From Prevotellaceae bacterium (GTDB taxonomy: Bacteria > Bacteroidota > Bacteroidia > Bacteroidales > UBA932), in the NCBI GenBank assembly GCA_031273285.1, contig JAISSE010000269.1:1-5226 (forward strand): a stretch of 5,226 nucleotides of DNA. Direction: 5' to 3'. Position numbers and translations under genes: made by a program. The notes under the pieces are model-generated. The model worked only from the letters and a program-made list of their open reading frames with translations. It ran no database searches and was not told the origin of the DNA. Below are positions 1-5,226 of the stretch, one piece after another (the stretch's first letter is position 1; every line of letters starts with the position of its first letter).

Positions 1-70
1 TGCCCTGTGAACGAAGACCGTAACATTTACACGCTTCGTTCGTACAAAAATAATGATCGATATCTATCAT
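1..70 (-). CDS. N-terminal fragment of a probable IS transposase (partial, runs off left edge)
   Basis: Read on the minus strand, an ATG at 70-68 opens a frame that stays open for 23 codons to the window edge. Its residues 8-18 read FCTNEACKCYG, with Cys at 9, 14 and 16. From memory, this Cys-x4-Cys followed by a YG pair resembles the zinc-binding N-terminus of some IS-encoded transposases, which often begin with a stretch like CPNxxCxxYG. The frame continues open upstream to a stop at 154-152 without another ATG, so ATG 70 is the best start. The leader just upstream (71-92) is A-rich, as is usual for Bacteroidota, and a -7 element lies at 93-100. The gene points away from bamD. The fragment is too short to name a family. 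It could also be another zinc-ribbon protein, or chance. Confidence 0.45.
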   Translation of the reverse strand, partial: MIDIDHYFCTNEACKCYGLRSQG

Positions 71-92
71 AATATCTATTTGTATTTTGGCG

Positions 93-100
93 CAAAGGTA
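93..100 (-). promoter_or_regulatory. Bacteroidota-type -7 promoter element for the leftward gene
   Basis: The minus strand reads TACCTTTG here, matching the Bacteroidota -7 consensus TAnnTTTG exactly. It lies 22 bases upstream of the leftward ATG at 70, a normal spacing for a short 5' leader. The -33 box is weak: about 20 bases further upstream only TTTA/ATTT is seen instead of TTTG. The -7 match is direct observation; promoter activity is inferred. Confidence 0.5.
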
Positions 101-250
101 CAAAAATAAAATCAATAAATAAATGACATCACCGTAATTTTTAATTCGTAATTATATAATTTGCGTGCTTTCGAGACAGCCTCATCAGGAAAAAAAATTT
201 GAAAATATAAACCATTTGAAGAAAATATAGTCAGATTGTAATAAATTTCG

Positions 251-258
251 TAACTTTG
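251..258 (+). promoter_or_regulatory. Bacteroidota-type -7 promoter element for the bamD cluster
   Basis: TAACTTTG matches the TAnnTTTG -7 consensus. Transcription would start roughly at 263-267, giving a leader of about 20 bases before the bamD ATG at 287. No clear TTTG occurs 19-21 bases upstream: the bases there are ATAG/TAGT, and the nearest TTTG (215-218) is too far away. The -33 half is therefore weak or absent. This is the only recognisable promoter ahead of the four-gene cluster, and I see no -7 match in the gaps before rpoZ or coaBC. Confidence 0.5.
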
Positions 259-286
259 CGGTTCGATATAATGTGTAAAAAAGGAT

Positions 287-1099
287 ATGTATAGATTGAA
301 AGACAAGGGTATATTGCTGATTCTGATTGGCTTCATGATTTCCGGATGCGCCGGATACAATAAATTGTTGAAGAATCCCAACCCCGAAAAACGATATTTT
401 GCAGGATTGGAATACTACAATAATAAAAAATATGCCAAATCGACCCCTTTGTTCGAATCTTTAAATGCCGTTTACGACAATCAGCCTCGCGGCGATACGG
501 TGAGTTTCTATATTGCCAAAGGATATTATCTGATGAGCGACTACTATTCGGCGGAGGGCGCACTGGAACGGTTTACCCGCGTGTTCGGACGAAGTAATTT
601 TGCCGAAGAAGCCTACTACATGCGGGCGGTAAATCTTTACCGGCTGTCGTCGCGCGCCTCTTTGGATCAGCGCAATACGATAGATGCGATAACCGCATTC
701 AATCTGTTTTACACCAAATTTCCCAATTCGGAATTTGACAAAGAAGAAAAATATCTGAACGAGTTGAAAGAACGTCTGGAAGAAAAAGCGTATCTGGCTG
801 CCAAATTATACTATCAAATCGAAGATTACAAGGCGGCTATCGTGGCGTTGCGCAACAGTATCAGAGAATTTCCCAACAGCAAATACAACGAGGAACAGTC
901 GTTTTTAATGCTGAAAGCAAGCTACATATACGCTAAAAAGAGTGTCAGGAGGATGCAACCCGAAAGATATATCGCTGCAATTGACGAGTATTACAACTTT
1001 GTGAGCGATTATCCCGAATCCAAATACCTGCCCGAAGCCGAAGTCATGTATCAGGAATCACGCCTGTTTACGGAAAAACGCGGAATAGACATAAATTAG
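287..1099 (+). CDS. bamD: Outer membrane protein assembly factor BamD (lipoprotein)
   Basis: BamD is the essential lipoprotein partner of BamA in the BAM complex, which folds beta-barrel proteins into the outer membrane. The 270-residue product starts with a lipoprotein signal: a basic start (MYRLKDK), a hydrophobic core at about 8-18, and the lipobox ISGC with the acylated Cys at 21. The residues after Cys (AGYNKLL) have no acidic surface-export signal, so a periplasm-facing protein on the inner leaflet is expected. The rest is helical tetratricopeptide-like repeats, visible near 36-60, 73-105, 107-145, 167-199 and 208-247. FPNS recurs at 145-148 and 195-198, at repeat ends. Length and layout fit Bacteroidota BamD. 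ATG 287 is the first start that gives the complete signal peptide; AAGGA sits very close upstream (281-285). It is the first gene of a co-directional cluster, 30 AT-rich bases before rpoZ. Confidence 0.9.
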   Translation: MYRLKDKGILLILIGFMISGCAGYNKLLKNPNPEKRYFAGLEYYNNKKYAKSTPLFESLNAVYDNQPRGDTVSFYIAKGYYLMSDYYSAEGALERFTRVFGRSNFAEEAYYMRAVNLYRLSSRASLDQRNTIDAITAFNLFYTKFPNSEFDKEEKYLNELKERLEEKAYLAAKLYYQIEDYKAAIVALRNSIREFPNSKYNEEQSFLMLKASYIYAKKSVRRMQPERYIAAIDEYYNFVSDYPESKYLPEAEVMYQESRLFTEKRGIDIN

Positions 1100-1129
1100 A
1101 TATAAAAAATTAAAAATAAATTATTTATA

Positions 1130-1450
1130 ATGGAAAAAAGATACAACGTGCCGGCTAATACCATCACCCGCAATGTCGAAAAATTCACCGTTCCGACGGG
1201 GAATATATACGAAAGCGTGATGATTATAGCGAAACGTGCCAATCAGATTTCTGCAGAATTGAAACAGGAGCTTTCGAAAAAATTGGAAGAGTTTTCCGGT
1301 ATAAGCGACACGATGGAAGAAGTGTTCGAAAACAGAGAGCAAATCGAAATGTCGAGATATTACGAGAAACTCCCCAAACCGGGTTTATTTGCTACTCAGG
1401 AATTTCTGGAAGGAAGGATATATTTCAGAAAAGCGGAATCCAACAAATAA
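1130..1450 (+). CDS. rpoZ: DNA-directed RNA polymerase omega subunit (Bacteroidota form)
   Basis: Omega is the small subunit that helps fold and hold beta-prime during RNA polymerase assembly; in some bacteria it also takes part in the ppGpp response. This 106-residue protein has the features I know from Bacteroidota omega proteins: an N-terminal ITRNVEKF, the core NIYESVMIIAKRANQI at 25-40 (matching the conserved helix of the omega/Rpb6 family with its RA-Q pattern), an acidic stretch ENREQIE at 67-73, and LPKP at 81-84. It has no signal peptide or membrane segment. The gene follows bamD by 30 bases and precedes coaBC by 38. Adjacency of rpoZ and coaBC is also known in Firmicutes, which supports the assignment. 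The leader is A/T-rich without a Shine-Dalgarno sequence, as is normal for the phylum. Confidence 0.87.
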   Translation: MEKRYNVPANTITRNVEKFTVPTGNIYESVMIIAKRANQISAELKQELSKKLEEFSGISDTMEEVFENREQIEMSRYYEKLPKPGLFATQEFLEGRIYFRKAESNK

Positions 1451-1488
1451 ATTCGCAAAGGCTCAAGTTATTAAAAATTTACTGAGTC

Positions 1489-2712
1489 GTGCTTGTAGGG
1501 AAACATATTTTGGTAGGTATAACGGGCGGCATTGCGGCTTATAAAGTCGCGGCGCTTGTTCGTCTGTTAATTAAGGAAGGCGCTGAAGTCAAGGTGGTAA
1601 TGACCGATACGGCTAAACGTTTCATTACTCCCCTTACGATGGCGACGCTTTCGAAAAATCCTGTTTTGGTTGATTTTTTCAATCCCGAAAACGGCGAATG
1701 GAACAGTCATGTGGATTTGGGTTTATGGGCTGACGCATACCTCATAGCGCCCGCCACAGCCAATTCTGTCGGCAAAATGGCTGCCGGCATAGCCGATAAT
1801 CTGCTGCTTACGACATATCTGTCGGCAAAATGCCCCGTATTTGTCGCGCCGGCAATGGATCTGGATATGTACAGACATCCTGCAACCCGCAGAAACATAG
1901 AAACGCTTCAATCTCACGGCGATACAATCATCGACGCGGAAGCGGGAGAGCTGGCGAGCGGACTCGAAGGCAAGGGTCGTATGGCAGAGCCGGAAACAAT
2001 CGTCGCTTATCTTGACGCTTATTTCGATACCTCGTTTTCGGGCATACATGTTCTGGTTACGGCGGGACCCACATACGAAAATATTGACCCTGTGAGGTTT
2101 ATCGGCAATTATTCTTCGGGTAAAATGGGATATGCAATTGCCGAAACTCTGGCTCGGCAGGGCGCCGACGTGATTTTGATCAGCGGACCTACACACCTGT
2201 CGCCTTTGCATCCGAATATCCGGCGGGTTAATGTGGTATCTGCAAACGAGATGTATGAGGAATGCGTGCATCTGTTCCCTTCGTGCAACATCGCTGTCAT
2301 GTGTGCCGCCGTTGCCGATTTTACGCCTGAAAAACAGGAAGAAAACAAGATAAAGCAAAAGACGGACTTGACGATTGCCCTGACCAAAACGAAGGATATT
2401 GCCGCCGAACTGGGACGGATGAAACACGACAGTCAGATTCTGGCGGGTTTTGCTCTGGAAACGGATAACGAACTGCATAATGCCCGCGAAAAACTGCGAT
2501 CGAAAAATCTGGATTTCATCGTACTCAACTCGTTGAACGATACGGGTTCGGGTTTCGGCTCGGATACGAACAAAATAACGATAATCGACGCCGACGGTAC
2601 GGAAACGCGGTTCGACATGAAACCGAAAAAAGATGTGGCTAAGGATATTGCCGCTTATATCCGCCAAAAATCGGAAGAAAAATACGGACAGATAACAGAT
2701 TCGGAATTATGA
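1489..2712 (+). CDS. coaBC: Bifunctional phosphopantothenoylcysteine decarboxylase / phosphopantothenate-cysteine ligase CoaBC
   Basis: CoaBC makes two cytosolic steps of coenzyme A synthesis: the CoaB half joins 4'-phosphopantothenate to cysteine using CTP, and the FMN-dependent CoaC half decarboxylates the product to 4'-phosphopantetheine. CoaC spans about residues 1-180, with the flavin-binding GITGGIAAYK at 10-19, the catalytic His in NSHVDLG (His74), APATAN at 87-92 and PAMDLDMY at 121-128. CoaB spans about 185-400, with VTAGPTYENIDPVRFIGNYSSGK split over 190-212 (Asn207 is the likely intermediate-stabilising residue), AAVADF at 273-278, the Lys cluster KIKQK at 287-291 and LAGFALETDN at 318-327. 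The 407-residue length is normal. The start is GTG: an in-frame TGA lies two codons upstream and no ATG precedes the flavin motif. Two classical CoaC residues differ from E. coli (Asp124 for Asn, Ser157 for Cys). The stop overlaps the next gene by ATGA. Confidence 0.96.
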   Translation: MLVGKHILVGITGGIAAYKVAALVRLLIKEGAEVKVVMTDTAKRFITPLTMATLSKNPVLVDFFNPENGEWNSHVDLGLWADAYLIAPATANSVGKMAAGIADNLLLTTYLSAKCPVFVAPAMDLDMYRHPATRRNIETLQSHGDTIIDAEAGELASGLEGKGRMAEPETIVAYLDAYFDTSFSGIHVLVTAGPTYENIDPVRFIGNYSSGKMGYAIAETLARQGADVILISGPTHLSPLHPNIRRVNVVSANEMYEECVHLFPSCNIAVMCAAVADFTPEKQEENKIKQKTDLTIALTKTKDIAAELGRMKHDSQILAGFALETDNELHNAREKLRSKNLDFIVLNSLNDTGSGFGSDTNKITIIDADGTETRFDMKPKKDVAKDIAAYIRQKSEEKYGQITDSEL

Positions 2713-3614
2713 TTAAATACCTGTATATGATAATGTTTTCCGTTTTACCGGTGATTTCTGCCCTGTCGCAGGAACTGAGATGTAATGTTACGGTAAATGC
2801 GTCGAAAATTCAAGGAACCAACAAGAACGTGTTCAGCACTTTACAGACTTCGCTCAACGAATTTATGAACGGAACAAAATGGACCAATCATACTTTTTCG
2901 GAGGAGGAACGTATTGACTGTTCGTTTTTTATCACCATAAATGAATACAGCGGTTCGCGATGCGCCGGGTCGCTGCAGGTGCAGGCGCGCCGTCCCGTCT
3001 ACGGAACATCGTATCAGACAATAATCCTCAACCATGTGGACGAAGATTTTGCTTTCGACTACATCGAATTTGACCGTCTGGATTTCGACCTGCGTACCTT
3101 TAAATCGAATCTCACTTCCCTGATGGCGTTTTACGCATATCTGATTCTGGGTATCGATTACGACAGTTTTTCGCTGAAAGGAGGTTTGCCGTTTTTCGAA
3201 AATGCACAGTTAATTCTTAACAATGCTCAACGGGAGAGTTATCAGGGATGGAATCCGTACGAAAATGCCAACAGAAAAAACCGCTACTGGATAATAGAGA
3301 ACATTTTAAGCAGTGCGTACACTCACGAACATACGGCTTACTATAAATATCACCGTCTGGGTTTGGACAGGCTGGCGGAAGATATCGGCGAAGGAAGAAA
3401 ACAGATTTTACAGGCTCTGTCCGATATAAAACGCTCGTTTGAAGAGCTGTCCGAAATATCAACTCCGTATCTTCGACTGTTTTTCGATGCCAAATCGGAT
3501 GAGCTGATAAATATTTTTGCCGAAGCGCCGCAAGCCGACAGAGCGGAAGCATACAAACTTTTAACCGTGATAGATTCGTTTAATCCGAACAAATACATGA
3601 AAATAAGCAGGTAA
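2709..3614 (+). CDS. porD: DUF4835 family secreted protein, probable type IX secretion protein PorD
   Basis: This 301-residue protein has a signal peptide (hydrophobic at about 4-18, with a likely cut after ALS at 18-20 leaving QEL), so it should be exported to the periplasm or outer membrane. There is no lipobox. The mature start QELRCNVTVN, followed by IQGTNKNVFSTLQTSLNEF at 34-52, an acidic-Cys segment ERIDCSFFI at 67-75, and the later GWNPYENANRKNRYW at 180-194, are hallmarks I recognise from DUF4835 proteins. The mature part has only three Cys, at 25, 71 and 85. The family sits next to coaBC in many Bacteroidota and has, as I recall, been annotated as the type IX secretion protein PorD; its molecular role is not evident from sequence. 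The ATG overlaps the coaBC stop by four bases, suggesting translational coupling. Family assignment is firm; the PorD name is less so. Confidence 0.82.
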   Translation: MIKYLYMIMFSVLPVISALSQELRCNVTVNASKIQGTNKNVFSTLQTSLNEFMNGTKWTNHTFSEEERIDCSFFITINEYSGSRCAGSLQVQARRPVYGTSYQTIILNHVDEDFAFDYIEFDRLDFDLRTFKSNLTSLMAFYAYLILGIDYDSFSLKGGLPFFENAQLILNNAQRESYQGWNPYENANRKNRYWIIENILSSAYTHEHTAYYKYHRLGLDRLAEDIGEGRKQILQALSDIKRSFEELSEISTPYLRLFFDAKSDELINIFAEAPQADRAEAYKLLTVIDSFNPNKYMKISR

Positions 3615-3725
3615 CTGTCCTGCGCAGCATAATTCGATATAGCCTCAAAATACGCAAAAATTATAAAACTCCGTGAAATCGGCTGCACATGGAAATCGCA
3701 GAACTGCACGGAGATATTCGTGCGG
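3615..3725. other. Intergenic region between the DUF4835 gene and cysS promoter
   Basis: No gene, RNA or clear terminator is seen in this stretch. Its main feature is the inverted repeat listed separately. A partial direct repeat is also present: GAAATCG at 3675-3681 and 3692-3698, each followed by CTGCAC at 3683-3688 and 3704-3709. Together with the promoter that follows, it separates cysS from the upstream cluster. Confidence 0.5.
3669..3713. repeat. Inverted repeat downstream of the DUF4835 gene
   Basis: CTCCGTG at 3669-3675 and CACGGAG at 3707-3713 are perfect 7-base inverted copies separated by 31 bases. The right arm is followed by ATATTCG rather than a T-run, and the loop is long, so this does not look like a standard intrinsic terminator. 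It lies 55 bases after the stop of the DUF4835 gene and just upstream of the cysS promoter, where it could affect transcript ends or bind a protein. It may also be chance. Confidence 0.35.
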
Positions 3726-3757
3726 TTTGCGGATTTACGGATTTATATTTATCTTTG
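3726..3757 (+). promoter_or_regulatory. Bacteroidota-type promoter of cysS
   Basis: TTTG at 3726-3729 (-33) and TATCTTTG at 3750-3757 (-7, matching TAnnTTTG) are separated by 20 bases, the usual spacing of Bacteroidota primary-sigma promoters. A start site near 3763-3766 would leave a leader of less than 20 bases before the cysS ATG at 3782. This is the only promoter in the window with both halves well matched. The spacer contains a tandem 8-base duplication. Confidence 0.65.
3730..3745 (+). repeat. Tandem 8-base duplication in the cysS promoter spacer
   Basis: CGGATTTA occurs twice in direct succession (3730-3737 and 3738-3745) without mismatch. The pair fills 16 of the 20 bases between the -33 and -7 elements. 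Loss or gain of a copy would change the spacer to 12 or 28 bases. Confidence 0.8.
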
Positions 3758-3781
3758 TGCGATAATTTCAAATTGTTTGCA

Positions 3782-5226
3782 ATGGGAGAACTGTATTTAT
3801 ATAACACGTTGTCAAGGAAAAAAGAACTGTTTGTTCCCTTACATGCGCCGAATGTGGGAATGTATGTTTGCGGACCGACCGTTTACGGCGACCCGCATTT
3901 GGGACATGCCCGCTCGGCTCTTACTTTCGATTTACTGTTTCGGTATCTTGTTTTTTCGGGATATAAAGTGCGTTATGTACGGAATATTACGGATGTAGGA
4001 CATCTTGAGAATGATGCCGACAGCGGCGAAGACAAACTGATTAAAAAAGCTCGGCTCGAACAGCTTGAACCGATGGAGATAGCAAAATACTATACCGACC
4101 GCTATCACGACATGATGGATGCATTAAACGTTCGACGTCCGAGCATCGAACCCAATGCGTCGGGACATATTATGGAACAAATCGACATGGTGCGGCAAAT
4201 TCTCGATGCCGGATATGCTTACGTCGTCAACGGTTCGGTGTATTTCGATGTCGTGAAATATAATCGTCAGTATCATTACGGACAGCTTTCGGGACGAGTG
4301 ATTGAAGACCTTCTGTCAACCTCGCGCGATGACCTCGAAGGTCAGGAAGAAAAACAGCACAGCGTCGATTTTGCTTTATGGAAAAAAGCCGCGCCGGAAC
4401 ATATTATGCGGTGGAAATCGCCCTGGAGCGAGGGCTTTCCGGGCTGGCATCTCGAATGTTCGGCTATGGGGCGGAAATATCTCGGCGAAAAATTCGACAT
4501 CCACGGCGGCGGTATGGATTTGCTTTTCCCGCACCACGAATCGGAAATCGCACAGTCGCAAATCGCAAACAAAGATACGCCCTGCCGATTCTGGATGCAT
4601 AACAATATGATTACCGTAACCGGACAAAAAATGGGAAAATCTCTGGGAAATTCCATCATGCTCGAAGAATTTTTTACCGGCAGACATAAACTGCTGGAAC
4701 AGGCATATACGCCCATGACGGTGCGCTTTTTCATTTTGCAGGCTCATTACAGAAGCACTCTGGATTTTTCCAATACCGCACTGCAGGCTGCCGAAAAAGG
4801 ATTGAACCGGCTGCTGAAAGCCTGCGATACTTTGAATACCCTCAAACCGTCGGACGTGTCGAGCGTTGAGATAAACTCATTGAAGAAAGACTGTTTTGCC
4901 GCTCTTGACGACGACCTGAACAGTCCAATCGCTATTTCCATCCTCTTCGACGGTGCGCGTATAATCAATTCGGTAAACGAAGGCAAAGAAACTCTTACCG
5001 AAGAAGATATCGAATCGCTTAAACAATTTTACGGCGCTGTGATGTTCGACATTTTAGGACTGAAAAAAGAAGCAAAAACAGATACGGGACAGACACATGC
5101 CCTTATGCAACTGATTCTTGACCTCAGACAGAAAGCAAAAGAAAACAGAGATTTTGCAACATCGGACAATATCAGAACGAAACTGAAGGAGCTGGGTATA
5201 ACGGTGAAAGATACAAAAGACGGTGC
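3782..5226 (+). CDS. cysS: Cysteinyl-tRNA synthetase (partial, C-terminal codons beyond right edge)
   Basis: CysS is a cytosolic class I aminoacyl-tRNA synthetase that charges tRNA-Cys. The frame is open from ATG 3782 for 481 full codons to the edge; the last two bases (GC) begin an Ala codon. Class I signatures are present: HLGH (39-42, the HIGH motif) within [15 protein letters not shown], and KMGKS (283-287, in place of KMSKS). The zinc site that selects cysteine is complete: Cys30, Cys226 in WHLECSAM, His251 and Glu255 in PHHESEIAQ. An insert [13 protein letters not shown] follows RNITDV, a feature I associate with Bacteroidota CysS. The C-terminal helix region ends with [18 protein letters not shown], typical of the very end of CysS, so only about 10 residues are probably missing. 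No frameshift or internal stop was found. The gene has its own promoter and a short leader. Confidence 0.97.
   Translation, partial: MGELYLYNTLSRKKELFVPLHAPNVGMYVCGPTVYGDPHLGHARSALTFDLLFRYLVFSGYKVRYVRNITDVGHLENDADSGEDKLIKKARLEQLEPMEIAKYYTDRYHDMMDALNVRRPSIEPNASGHIMEQIDMVRQILDAGYAYVVNGSVYFDVVKYNRQYHYGQLSGRVIEDLLSTSRDDLEGQEEKQHSVDFALWKKAAPEHIMRWKSPWSEGFPGWHLECSAMGRKYLGEKFDIHGGGMDLLFPHHESEIAQSQIANKDTPCRFWMHNNMITVTGQKMGKSLGNSIMLEEFFTGRHKLLEQAYTPMTVRFFILQAHYRSTLDFSNTALQAAEKGLNRLLKACDTLNTLKPSDVSSVEINSLKKDCFAALDDDLNSPIAISILFDGARIINSVNEGKETLTEEDIESLKQFYGAVMFDILGLKKEAKTDTGQTHALMQLILDLRQKAKENRDFATSDNIRTKLKELGITVKDTKDG

Larger units (their letters stand above)
1..183 (-). mobile_element. Possible right end of an insertion sequence (partial)
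   Basis: Three things line up on the minus strand: GAGGCTGTCTCGAAAG at 183-168, a -7 promoter element at 100-93, and the start of a transposase-like frame at 70. The first resembles the terminal inverted repeats of several IS families, which often start with GGCTGTCTC or a close variant. The order (terminus, promoter, transposase start reading inward) and the roughly 110-base distance from terminus to start codon fit an IS whose body continues to the left. The other end and the target-site duplication are outside the window, so neither the boundary nor the family can be confirmed. The terminal-repeat resemblance is from memory, not a search. Confidence 0.3.

Noticed and set aside
9..41. 8-base inverted repeat GAACGAAG / CTTCGTTC
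   Set aside because: It lies inside the probable transposase coding frame, has a 17-base loop and no T-run, and can be chance.
150..161. 12-base perfect palindrome AATTATATAATT
   Set aside because: It consists only of A and T in an AT-rich intergenic stretch, where such palindromes are expected by chance.
169..188. Hammerhead-ribozyme-like core on the minus strand (CTGATGAG ... CGAAA)
   Set aside because: The conserved core letters are present, but stem II would have only a G-C and a G-U pair, and no partner was found for stem III (GCACGC) or stem I near a cleavage triplet. The letters are better explained as a possible IS terminus.
271..294. Seven-codon frame starting at ATG 271 and overlapping the bamD start
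   Set aside because: It is very short and shows no leader-peptide features such as runs of one amino acid; probably a chance ATG.
112..381. Minus-strand open frame of 89 codons upstream of and into bamD
   Set aside because: It covers the bamD promoter and the start of bamD on the opposite strand, has no promoter or recognisable domain, and its C-terminal part reads low-complexity intergenic sequence.
1723..2667. Long 314-codon minus-strand frame opposite coaBC
   Set aside because: It is a shadow of the coaBC codon pattern; the plus-strand product is an unmistakable, full-length CoaBC, and the antisense product has no recognisable features.
3720..3998. Plus-strand 92-codon frame across the cysS start
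   Set aside because: It overlaps the cysS promoter and the N-terminal catalytic region in another frame, where CysS motifs are clear; no independent support.
4628..4642. KMGKS in place of KMSKS in CysS as a possible defect
   Set aside because: Gly at this position is, to my knowledge, usual in Bacteroidota CysS, and both Lys residues are kept.
4342..4747. Two overlapping minus-strand frames of 120-130 codons opposite cysS
   Set aside because: Both lie wholly within the conserved zinc-site and KMGKS region of cysS and show no domain or promoter of their own.

Overview
The window looks like a chromosomal housekeeping segment from a member of the Bacteroidota, most likely the order Bacteroidales. 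The evidence is the protein types (a BamD lipoprotein, the Bacteroidota form of RNA polymerase omega, and a DUF4835 protein), AT-rich translation starts with little Shine-Dalgarno sequence, and promoter -7 elements of the Bacteroidota form TAnnTTTG. No family or genus can be assigned from this alone.

Layout. Positions 1-70 (minus strand) hold the first 23 codons of a gene that runs off the left edge. Its Cys-rich start resembles the zinc-binding N-terminus of insertion-sequence transposases. It has its own -7 element at 93-100, and a candidate element terminus lies at 168-183, so the left end may be one end of an IS. The AT-rich stretch that follows carries the bamD promoter. From 287 to 3614 four genes lie in one direction with short gaps or an overlap: bamD, rpoZ, coaBC and a DUF4835 gene (probably porD). 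A 167-base intergenic region then holds an inverted repeat and the best promoter in the window. It is followed by cysS, which reads openly from 3782 to the right edge and lacks only its last few codons.

The four-gene cluster joins envelope and core functions: outer-membrane protein assembly (BamD), RNA polymerase assembly (omega), coenzyme A synthesis (CoaBC), and a secreted protein of a family linked to type IX secretion. coaBC and the DUF4835 gene overlap by four bases (ATGA), which suggests coupled translation. cysS has its own promoter and appears to be a separate transcription unit.

I found no clearly new biological system. The points worth a second look are the possible IS end just upstream of bamD, two substitutions at classical CoaC active-site positions in CoaBC, and a perfect tandem 8-base duplication inside the spacer of the cysS promoter. 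No tRNA, rRNA, CRISPR array or riboswitch was recognised.
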